Positions 42,111-49,479 of a DNA stretch of 49,479 nucleotides are shown here, piece after piece. The notes beneath the pieces are model-generated. The model had not been told where the DNA came from. It saw only the letters and a list, made by a program, of their open reading frames with translations, and searched no databases. The translations under genes and the position numbers were made by a program. How positions within the stretch are numbered: the first letter of the stretch is position 1; the number at the start of each line of letters is the position of its first letter. Where the stretch lies: NCBI GenBank assembly GCA_937904325.1, contig CALGTK010000123.1, positions 1 to 49,479 on the forward strand, read 5' to 3'. Source of the stretch: an uncultured Planctomyces sp. GTDB lineage: Bacteria > Planctomycetota > Planctomycetia > Planctomycetales > Planctomycetaceae.

Positions 42111-44780
42111 CTATTCACGGGACGATGCAGCTTTCAGTTGCCCTGCAAACCACTCGGCGACAATTGTCTCGCTAGTTTCTGAGTTACCTGCCGCTCGATC
42201 AATCAGACTAAGATCCTGCGCTTTGACAAGTCGCCTGACCAGTTCGTCACTCGCATGAGCCTCGCCGGTATGCTCGACAACAGACGGGTGGACGACAACG
42301 CAATCCCACGTCGGCGGTCCGAAATTCAGGGACCAGTTCATCGTCCATGCAAATGAACTTGCAAATGCTTCGTCGGTATAAGCAGTTGCCAATATTGGCA
42401 CGGCAATCAGAACGAGGTCTGGCTTTGAAGCACGTACTCGTTTTTTAGCGTCCTGCTCGATCTCTGAGATCGACATCCCGTCAACCGACCACGATGTAAC
42501 CTGGACCTCAACTTCCTTGGCTCGACTTCGCAGTGCCGATTTAATCATTGAGTCGTACGGTGCCATTGCAAGAACACGAACTGGTTTGTTATTTCTGATT
42601 CTGGCGAGCGTTTGCTGCAGTGCAGGCTGCAAGGGTGGCACGTTTGCAAGCGACACTTTCAACCCGGTAGTCGTTTGAGCCAGTTGCCCCGCAAGTCGCT
42701 TGTGCCCGGCCATGTTCGGGTGAATTGAGTCGCTCATCAGAAGACGCCAGTCAAATGCGGCATTTGCACGAACTGCATTCAACTGTCGATACGCGTCGCA
42801 AACTGGAACGTCGAGTTCAATTCCGACATCGCGTACAACGTCACAGTATTGAATGAGCCTGCTAGTGGGACGGGACAGAGTATCGACCACATTGTTCGGT
42901 GTGGCGAGCACAACTTCCGCTCCGATACCACGGCACTTCTGGATAATTGTTTTGAGGTTCGCTCGATAATCGTCCAGCGAAACCCGAGTCATGTCGTTTA
43001 GCCCGAACATGACAGTGACAACGTCGGGTTTGTGGGCTAGCACATCGCGATCTATTCTCGACAACGCGTTGACCGTCGTGTGACCACTGATACCTGCGTT
43101 GATCATTTCGACATTGTCGCTGCCGGAAACTCGCCGCAATGCAATACCGAGCATGTCGGTATAGGCTCGCCGACTGCCGGAGTGGTAGTACACGCCGGTG
43201 ACGCTGTCTCCGAAGCAGACAACTTTGACAGGCTCGCCAGAGAGTAGTTTCTTTCGAATTACGAGCGAAGGCCCGATTGCCGTAACGAGAGCGGGCAGCG
43301 TCGCTTCCGCAAGCTTGCGGTGTCCGTCAGGGTTCGGGTGACAACCATCGGTCGTCCAGGCGTGGAGGTCCGCCCCGGCATTTCGAGCCGTCGACCAATT
43401 AGCGAAATGATCGACGAGCGGCACTCGCCATTCTTTCGCAACGTCACGACATGCCCGGACGAACGGTTCGAGCTTCGCGTTAGGGTTCTCGCCGATCCCG
43501 TTTGTTCCGGCTTTGTCGGACCATCGAGGCTCGGTCATCAGGACGGGTTTGATGCCGCGGCGAAGAAGTTCCGTCACGATCCTATTCAGATTTTTCCGGT
43601 ATTCGTCGACTGTTATGCGGCTGGTCGTTTTACCTTTATCGACATAACTGTCGTTCGTGCCGTACATGATTGTGACGACGTCCGGCTTGTGGCGCAACAC
43701 TCGATCAAAACGTTGAAGTGCCTGGTCGGTACGTTCTCCGCCAACGCCAACATTAACCACTCGAATCGACCGTCCGGCGGCGGCGAGTCGTTTTTCGACC
43801 AGCGAGGCAAACGTCTGCTCGACCGTGACGCCGGACCGGACACCTTTGGTGATCGAATCACCGAGCGTGACGATCGTTAGATGTCGCTGTTGCGGCTGAG
43901 TTTTTTCTTCGATGCTCAACAACGACTCCGCAAAAAGACGCCCGACTTCGAGAGTCCCTTTTGAATCGTAGTGAACCTGGTTAGCGATTGTAGCCGCAGA
44001 GGTGTCGACATATTCCCAGCGAGGATCGAACGAGGCCACCATTTTTTGCTGCTCGATTATCACCGGCACGAATTGGTTTCGACCTTCGAGAAATCTCGTG
44101 TTGACCGCAATTAATGCCGCCAGCTTTGGAACGTTGAGCTCTTTCCGTATAGATGTCAGCATGGCGTTCAGATTCTGAGCATAAATCACCGAATCGTTGG
44201 CGTTGGCATCGCTTTCGCCCTGCACCCACCCGAAAGATCGTGGGCGAAGTTCGATGCCGTCTTTCTTTGCCGCTTCGATCGCCGTGCGTATTTCGGAAAT
44301 CAGCGATCGATAGCACGCCCCAGACTCGCCAGGATCGGTGTGGTCCCAGTCCCGCCGCAAACCGGTTCCACTGAATGCAACTTTGATGACGGCGAGAGGT
44401 TTTTTTTCCCGAGCGTACATCGTTCGAGCAAAGTTAATTTCAGGACCAAAGCCGCCCCGGGGGTGGGTAAAATTTCCGTACTGCCGACCTTGTCTCGGCT
44501 TCTTCGGATCCCCCAATGGCTGGGCCTGCAGATGCAGCCATTTTCCGCCACTCGTTGAGTCATGCTTGTCCGGTGGAGGATCGCCGCACTTCCACCAGAA
44601 CATGATGTGCTGATCGGCCTCGTCCGTCAGCATCTCGTCGGGATCCGTGTCGGCGCCGACGGCATTCGACTGGCCAGCCACAATCAACAGATCAACCTGC
44701 TTCAGATCAGCGGCGTTCGCTGACGGCATGAATACGCTGCTTATGGCCAGGACAATGGCTACTGAAAGAATGCGTCGCAT
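42111..44780 (-). CDS. Secreted multi-esterase: SASA domain plus two SGNH domains and a degenerate third SGNH domain
   Basis: A protein of about 889 residues. ATG 44780 has agaagg about 9 nt upstream and a signal peptide (MRRILSVAIVLAISSVFMPS...); the frame is open to 44849. Domain 1 (about 25-295) is a sialate O-acetylesterase type (SASA) domain with LIVAGQSNAVGA (Ser38) and GWVQGESDAN. Domain 2 (about 300-505) is a complete SGNH hydrolase: TLGDSITKG, NVGVGGERTD, MYGTNDSY, DGCHPNPDGH. Domain 3 (about 518-712) is also complete: CFGDSVTG, NAGISGHTT, MFGLNDM, DSIHPNMAGH. Residues about 735-889 follow the same outline (VLAMAPYDSMIK, KPDLVLIAVP) but have lost the Ser, Asn and His motifs. The protein probably removes acetyl groups from complex glycans outside the cell. 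It lies downstream of the PSD1/DUF1501 pair. Confidence 0.88.
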   Translation of the reverse strand: MRRILSVAIVLAISSVFMPSANAADLKQVDLLIVAGQSNAVGADTDPDEMLTDEADQHIMFWWKCGDPPPDKHDSTSGGKWLHLQAQPLGDPKKPRQGRQYGNFTHPRGGFGPEINFARTMYAREKKPLAVIKVAFSGTGLRRDWDHTDPGESGACYRSLISEIRTAIEAAKKDGIELRPRSFGWVQGESDANANDSVIYAQNLNAMLTSIRKELNVPKLAALIAVNTRFLEGRNQFVPVIIEQQKMVASFDPRWEYVDTSAATIANQVHYDSKGTLEVGRLFAESLLSIEEKTQPQQRHLTIVTLGDSITKGVRSGVTVEQTFASLVEKRLAAAGRSIRVVNVGVGGERTDQALQRFDRVLRHKPDVVTIMYGTNDSYVDKGKTTSRITVDEYRKNLNRIVTELLRRGIKPVLMTEPRWSDKAGTNGIGENPNAKLEPFVRACRDVAKEWRVPLVDHFANWSTARNAGADLHAWTTDGCHPNPDGHRKLAEATLPALVTAIGPSLVIRKKLLSGEPVKVVCFGDSVTGVYYHSGSRRAYTDMLGIALRRVSGSDNVEMINAGISGHTTVNALSRIDRDVLAHKPDVVTVMFGLNDMTRVSLDDYRANLKTIIQKCRGIGAEVVLATPNNVVDTLSRPTSRLIQYCDVVRDVGIELDVPVCDAYRQLNAVRANAAFDWRLLMSDSIHPNMAGHKRLAGQLAQTTTGLKVSLANVPPLQPALQQTLARIRNNKPVRVLAMAPYDSMIKSALRSRAKEVEVQVTSWSVDGMSISEIEQDAKKRVRASKPDLVLIAVPILATAYTDEAFASSFAWTMNWSLNFGPPTWDCVVVHPSVVEHTGEAHASDELVRRLVKAQDLSLIDRAAGNSETSETIVAEWFAGQLKAASSRE

Positions 44781-44947
44781 CTGAAAAAACCTTCTTGAGT
44801 TCATGTTTGCAAGTCGCAGCCCGGAAAGTGCCATGCGAAATAACGACATCCAGAAAACACAAAACCGACGAAAGCACCATGGGTTTCGTGTTTTTCGTGG
44901 TTCAATCTTCTGCAGGGAAATTCGGAGAGCATTTCCAGAACAAGCTT

Positions 44948-46405
44948 TCAGGCAAGCAGTCCTTCAATGATGTGTCCCGGCTGGCCGTCGAGCAGCGTCT
45001 CTTCACGGCCGTTGCGTTTGTAGGTGAGTTGCTCGGGATGAATTCCGAACAGATGCAGAAGCGTAGCATGGTAGTCGTAGTGGTTGACGACGTCGGTGAC
45101 AGCGTGGTGTCCGAACTCATCGGTTGCACCGTACGTGCCACCGCGTTTGAAGCCACCGCCAGCTAGCCACATGGTGAAACCGTAGGTGTTGTGATCTCTT
45201 CCGACCTTACTCGGCCCGGTGTCATTCTGAATCACGGGGAGACGTCCCATTTCGCCTCCCCAATGGACGACCGTTGAATCCAGCATCCCTCGCTGTTTGA
45301 GATCTTTGACGAGTCCTGCAGCGGGACGCTCAGTCTTACGACAAGAAGCTGGCAGTGACGTGCGGATCGAGCCGTGATGATCCCAGTATTGATTCTTCGT
45401 AAAGACCTGAGCAAAGCGGACGCCACGTTCGATAAGGCGTCGAGCGATCAGGCAGCGAGTACCGTATTCCTGGCTGTCCGGTTGATCGATTCCGTACATC
45501 TGCTGAGTCGACTTTGTTTCTTTGGAAATGTCGAGCGCTGCTTGAGCAGCGGTCTGCATTCGCGCGGCGAGTTCGTAGTTCGAAATTCTCGCCGCCAGGT
45601 CGGAGTTCTGTGGATGATCCGTATGATGCTGCTCATTCAGTCGTCGCAGGTATTTCAGATACGCTTCCTGAACCAGCCCGCGTCGTGAGGCTGGTGGATC
45701 GAGATTCAGGATGCGTGGTTCCTGAGGTCGCACAACCGTTCCTTGAAACAGCGATGGTAGCCAGCCGTTTGACCAGTTTAGAACTCCTTCGACAGGAATT
45801 CCCCGTGGGTCGGTGAGTGCGACAAACGCCGGAAGATTCTGCGTCTCGGCACCAAGCCCGTACGTCAGCCAGCTTCCCAGAGACGGTCGACCGCGTTGCG
45901 TACGTCCAGAATTCATCGAATGAATCGACTGGCCATGATTATTCACTCCGGTACGCATGGAGCGAACAACCAGAATGTCGTCGACGACATCGGCGATGCT
46001 CGGCAGCAATTCCGACACGTCAGTGCCGCATTCTCCATACTTGCGGAATTTCCATGGGCTGCCAAGAACGCGTGAACTGGCCTGCGCCGCGTTGTCGTAT
46101 TTGATCGTGCCGGGAAACTTCTTCCCGTCGAGCCGATTCAATTCAGGCTTCGGATCCAGTAGATCAACCTGACTGGGGCCGCCCTGCATAAACAGCGAGA
46201 TCATCGCCTTTGCCTGGGGCTCAAAGTGCGTCGCTCGCCGCTCCAGCGAAATATCCTGTTCGTGAAGGTTCGGCTTGGTCGGCGCACCGAGTACGTCATC
46301 CTGCTTAAGCAGCCACGCCAAAGCAACGGGAGCCAGTCCGAACGCCCCGCTCTGACAGAAGTCGCGACGAGTTTGAGGTAGCTGTTGAGTGATTTGGTTC
46401 AACAC
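44948..46405 (-). CDS. DUF1501 family protein
   Basis: A 485-residue protein starting at GTG 46405. A TAT-like signal (TRRDFCQSGAFGLAPVALAW) precedes the DUF1501 core: MISLFMQGGPSQVDLLDPK, SMRTGVNNHGQSIHSMNSG, RCLIARRLIERGVRFAQVF, VVHWGGEMGRLPVIQND and GRDHNTYGFTMWLAGGGFKR. It has the alkaline-phosphatase-like fold with possible metal ligands His and Asp. It starts 12 bp after the PSD1/DUF1549/DUF1553 gene stop, so the two are surely one operon, and probably act as a functional pair. It is a paralogue of the product of 15553-16860, from the other DUF1501 branch (longer, with the GGEMGR motif). Confidence 0.9.
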   Translation of the reverse strand: MLNQITQQLPQTRRDFCQSGAFGLAPVALAWLLKQDDVLGAPTKPNLHEQDISLERRATHFEPQAKAMISLFMQGGPSQVDLLDPKPELNRLDGKKFPGTIKYDNAAQASSRVLGSPWKFRKYGECGTDVSELLPSIADVVDDILVVRSMRTGVNNHGQSIHSMNSGRTQRGRPSLGSWLTYGLGAETQNLPAFVALTDPRGIPVEGVLNWSNGWLPSLFQGTVVRPQEPRILNLDPPASRRGLVQEAYLKYLRRLNEQHHTDHPQNSDLAARISNYELAARMQTAAQAALDISKETKSTQQMYGIDQPDSQEYGTRCLIARRLIERGVRFAQVFTKNQYWDHHGSIRTSLPASCRKTERPAAGLVKDLKQRGMLDSTVVHWGGEMGRLPVIQNDTGPSKVGRDHNTYGFTMWLAGGGFKRGGTYGATDEFGHHAVTDVVNHYDYHATLLHLFGIHPEQLTYKRNGREETLLDGQPGHIIEGLLA

Positions 46406-46417
46406 CGGATCGTTCTT

Positions 46418-49288
46418 TCAATCAACGTAGAGAAACCGACTCGAACTGAGCAAAGCCTGACAGAACACGCCCAATGCCTCTCGCGCGACGTCTTCTGCTT
46501 TGAGTTTTTGATCAGCTTTGGCGATCAGTGTCCGCTGTGCATAAACAAAACTGCTGGCCTCAGCGAGTTCTTCTTCAGATGAAGGTTTTGCAAAAGTCAA
46601 CTGCCAGGCAAGTGCAATCTGCAAAGGAACGTCTTCACCAACATCGTCAATCACCCGTTGAGCCAGCTTGTTGGAATACTCGATTGAAAAATCGCTGTTC
46701 ATCATGAGTAGCGATTGTGGCGTGACCGTTGAAAAACTTCGGCGGTCGCAATTGGGACTCATCGTTGGGGCATCGAACGTTTCAAACATCGACAGTGTGC
46801 GGGAACGGCGGACCTGCACGTAGACGCTGCGGCGAAATTCTTCTCCGGCCAGGTCAATCGTCTTTGTCGGCTTACGTTCTCCATCGAGATTCTCTTTGCC
46901 GATAACAACGCGGCCGACGCCGTCTTCCATCACCGGCACGGCATCACCATAAAGCTTTGAGTTGAGCTGATCGGTGACCGCAAGGACCGTATCACGGATG
47001 ACCTCGGACTCCAGACGACGGACAGGAAACGCCGAGTAAAATGATGGCTGCGAGTCGCTCGCACGTCGCGATTTCGACATTGACGACTGTCGATAAACAG
47101 TCGAAGTCATCATCAGTCGGTGAAGATGCTTGACGCTCCAGCCATTGTCAACGAATTCGGCAGCCAGCCAGTCAAGAAGACCGGGGTGCGTTGGTCGCTG
47201 GCCAAGGACTCCGAAGTCGCCGGGTGAGTCGACCAAACCTCGTCCGAAGTGGTGCATCCAGATGCGGTTGACAATGACTCTGGCAACTAAAGGATGCTCG
47301 CCGTTCGTCAGGTGTTTTGCGTAGGCCAGACGGCGACCGGTGCTCGGTAGTGAGGAATCGTTCGCATCGATCTTTGGTCCCTGATTCAGAATCGAAAGGG
47401 ATCCGGGAAGAACTTTGTCTTTTGGCTGCTCGTGATCACCGCGGTAAAAGACGAAGGTGGCAGGCACAGTGCTCGCTACTTCGTTCAGACTTCTTAGAAA
47501 TCCTTCCTTCGGTTTGGTGCTGCGAATCTCGGCGGCGCGGTCGGCATAAGACTTCAGATCGACCGCCGCCTTGCTGGATCGCAATTCTTTGGCGGTCTCG
47601 ACGTCAGTTTGCAGTTCGGCGGCAGCTTCCGGATTGAACTTCGAAAGTTCAGCTGCAGTGACCAGAACTCCAGGATACTTCGCGAGCAACGCCTGTTGAG
47701 CATCATTTCGCTTGTCAGTTGCAGTTTTTAAGGCGGCTCCGACTTCTACTTTCAGTTCAGGAGAAACTTTTCCGAGCTCACGTTGCTGGGTCTCGGCAAC
47801 AAACTTTTTTTCCTTGACGATACGGTCGGCATCGAGCTTCCTCGCTCGTTCGTCTCGGCGGCGATCATAAAGATAGAGCGACCCGACACTGATGCTGGCA
47901 ACGCTGGGATACTCTTTCAGCAAGGCCTTCTGATCGTCGTTTCGTTCCTTCGAGACTGTTCGGTAGGCCTTGCGAAGTGGCTCACGGTTTTCTTCCGGAA
48001 CCAGCAGCAGTTCTTCTTCGAGAGTACGCGTGATGTACTTGTCTGCTTGTTTCTGGCGTTCCTGGTCAACCACCACGGCTTCGGCTTCGATCTTCTTTGC
48101 TAGCTCGATGTTGGCGTCCGTGTAGAGTGAGATTTGTCGCGTTGGCGGCGTCCGCCATTTCTTCCAGTTGAGTGCTGGTTCGAAGATCGCTCGCATTCGG
48201 TAGTAGTCCACGGTGGGAATCGGGTCGTAGCGATGATCGTGGCACTGAGCGCAGTTTACGGTCAGGCCGAGAAGCGATGTGCCGACAATCTGCATAGTGT
48301 CCGCGATGACCTGATTGCGAGCGACCGACTGGTCGATTCCGCCTGACGCCGTTCCGTCTGGAGCCATTCGCAGGAAACCTGTCGCTGTCAATTTCTCGAT
48401 CGCGTCTGGTGGCATATTTTTATGCGGCAACGGAACCATCTCGTCCCCCGCAAGTTGCTCACGAATGAACTCATCAAAAGGCTTGTCAGAATTGAAAGCT
48501 CGAATAACGTAATCGCGATACCGGAACGCGTGACTGCGGACTCGGTCCTCGTCGGTGTAGCCTTCGGAGTCGGCATACCCAGCGACATCGAGCCAGTGGC
48601 GTCCCCACCGTTCACCGTAAGCCGGCGAAGCAAGGAGCTGATCGACAAGCCGTTCCCACGCAACGGGCGATTCATTGTCGATAAATGCCGCCACGTCGGC
48701 AGGCGTCGGAGGCAAGCCAATAAGATCGAACGATACCCGCCGAACAAGGCGGAACCGATCGGCGTCCGCCGAGAAGCTCTCACCGTCTTGCATTTCGGCC
48801 AGCAGAAACGCGTCGATCGGAGTTCGCACCCGACTGGTGTCCGGCAAGTTTGGGATGGCAGGTCGTCGTACTGGTTGGAACGCCCAGTAGTTTCGCTCTT
48901 CTTCGGTAAAGAGCGGACCATCGCCGATCTCGGCTGGTTCTTCACGAACGGTCTTCGCGCCGGACTTGATCCAGGCTTCCAGCGTTTGGATGTCAGCTTC
49001 ACTGAGTCGTTTATCATCGCCGGGCGGCATCTCTCCGCTGCGAACTCGCTCTACGAGATAACTTGCGGCCGGAGTGTTTTCGACAATTGCCGGACCGGAT
49101 TCACCGCCCGCAGCGATAAACCGCCGAAGTCTTAGATCAAGCCCGCCCTGTTTCTCTTCAGCTTCACCGTGACACTGAAAACAATGAGCCTTCAGGATCG
49201 GCCGGACATGACTTTCAAATGTCACATCAGAGCCAACCGACGGGATTGCTGAGAGAACAATGAGCACGGGTACAAGGGAACGCAGCAT
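46418..49288 (-). CDS. PSD1/DUF1549/DUF1553 secreted cytochrome c-type protein
   Basis: A protein of about 956 residues. ATG 49288 gives a signal peptide (MLRSLVPVLIVLSAIPSVGS); ATG 49342 is an alternative. The N-terminal planctomycete cytochrome domain PSD1 has heme motif CFQCHGEAE (36-40) and the distal SGEMPPGDDKRLSEADIQTL. DUF1549 follows (RLVRRVSFDLIGLPPTPADV, GERWGRHWLDVAGYADSEGY) with a second CAQCHDHRYDP near residue 347. A charged helical segment of about 240 residues lies between DUF1549 and DUF1553 and contains a near-duplicate (KERNDDQKALLKEYPSV and DKRNDAQQALLAKYPGV). DUF1553 completes it (LVARVIVNRIWMHHFGRGLV, PTHPGLLDWLAAEFV). Redox-linked roles in polysaccharide use are suspected for this family. 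Operon partner: DUF1501, 12 bp downstream. Confidence 0.9.
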   Translation of the reverse strand: MLRSLVPVLIVLSAIPSVGSDVTFESHVRPILKAHCFQCHGEAEEKQGGLDLRLRRFIAAGGESGPAIVENTPAASYLVERVRSGEMPPGDDKRLSEADIQTLEAWIKSGAKTVREEPAEIGDGPLFTEEERNYWAFQPVRRPAIPNLPDTSRVRTPIDAFLLAEMQDGESFSADADRFRLVRRVSFDLIGLPPTPADVAAFIDNESPVAWERLVDQLLASPAYGERWGRHWLDVAGYADSEGYTDEDRVRSHAFRYRDYVIRAFNSDKPFDEFIREQLAGDEMVPLPHKNMPPDAIEKLTATGFLRMAPDGTASGGIDQSVARNQVIADTMQIVGTSLLGLTVNCAQCHDHRYDPIPTVDYYRMRAIFEPALNWKKWRTPPTRQISLYTDANIELAKKIEAEAVVVDQERQKQADKYITRTLEEELLLVPEENREPLRKAYRTVSKERNDDQKALLKEYPSVASISVGSLYLYDRRRDERARKLDADRIVKEKKFVAETQQRELGKVSPELKVEVGAALKTATDKRNDAQQALLAKYPGVLVTAAELSKFNPEAAAELQTDVETAKELRSSKAAVDLKSYADRAAEIRSTKPKEGFLRSLNEVASTVPATFVFYRGDHEQPKDKVLPGSLSILNQGPKIDANDSSLPSTGRRLAYAKHLTNGEHPLVARVIVNRIWMHHFGRGLVDSPGDFGVLGQRPTHPGLLDWLAAEFVDNGWSVKHLHRLMMTSTVYRQSSMSKSRRASDSQPSFYSAFPVRRLESEVIRDTVLAVTDQLNSKLYGDAVPVMEDGVGRVVIGKENLDGERKPTKTIDLAGEEFRRSVYVQVRRSRTLSMFETFDAPTMSPNCDRRSFSTVTPQSLLMMNSDFSIEYSNKLAQRVIDDVGEDVPLQIALAWQLTFAKPSSEEELAEASSFVYAQRTLIAKADQKLKAEDVAREALGVFCQALLSSSRFLYVD

Positions 49289-49479
49289 GATTCGAATACC
49301 GCTGAGAGGAGTAAAGCGACCATTGTCCACTACTCGACGCATCAACGCAACGCGATATGTAGTGATCTGGAAATTGGAGTTATTGGTGCATCGTTTCTTT
49401 TAAATGTCAGGCGTAAATTCGTGACTAGAGCGTCGCATCGTTAAGAATTATTAAGAGTAACGCCATCCTGGCAGTTTGA

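Overview
This window looks like chromosomal DNA from a planctomycete. The main evidence is two sets of PSD1/DUF1549/DUF1553 and DUF1501 genes, many very large secreted proteins built on PQQ-like or YncE-like beta-propellers, a DUF1080 protein, a YTV-repeat surface protein, and poor Shine-Dalgarno sites in front of many genes. There are no rRNA or tRNA genes and no CRISPR array, phage or plasmid modules. The only clear mobile-element trace is a decayed IS630-type transposase at the left edge.

Layout. 1-405: IS630 remnant carrying a 15-bp tandem repeat. 402-9720: secreted proteins, comprising a PQQ propeller/methyltransferase-like/malectin fusion, a TAT-exported SGNH hydrolase, a YncE/di-heme/ankyrin protein and an EF-hand PQQ propeller. 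9846-13530: an orphan ExeA-like ATPase, a YTV-repeat envelope protein with a clear terminator, a possible coupled small ORF and a small Cys-rich exported protein. 13812-17982: a DUF1549/DUF1553, DUF1501 and WD40 operon with palindromic repeats in its first gap. 18028-23535: a minus-strand block with a DUF1080 membrane protein, MoaD, an amidohydrolase and a PqiA-like protein. 23853-29650: sugar and glycogen metabolism (mannose-1-phosphate guanylyltransferase, GlgB) with a TIGR01777 epimerase-like protein and an HExxH peptidase between them. 29699-34614: a frameshifted small membrane protein, a PQQ propeller, a TPR protein, ThiL and a prepilin peptidase. 34699-42021: a nitrogen-control island. 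42111-49288: a minus-strand block with a PSD1/DUF1549/DUF1553 gene, a DUF1501 gene and a multi-SGNH esterase fusion.

The nitrogen island is the most coherent functional unit. It has a strong sigma-54-type promoter, an ammonium channel with a long acidic N-terminal extension, a sigma-54 activator with no sensor domain, two PII proteins that both keep Tyr51, and GlnD. Together these could form a self-contained loop: transport, PII signalling, PII modification and sigma-54-dependent expression. A 60-residue CsrA-like ORF follows, behind two adjacent stem-loops.

Unusual items are the esterase with one SASA, two intact SGNH and one apparently degenerate SGNH domain (42111-44780), the propeller/methyltransferase/malectin fusion (402-3275), several undescribed intergenic stem-loops (notably 3741-3781 and 41717-41777), and REP-like palindromes around 9.8, 10.9 and 15.5 kb. 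Assignments come from reading motifs by eye; no database search was possible.
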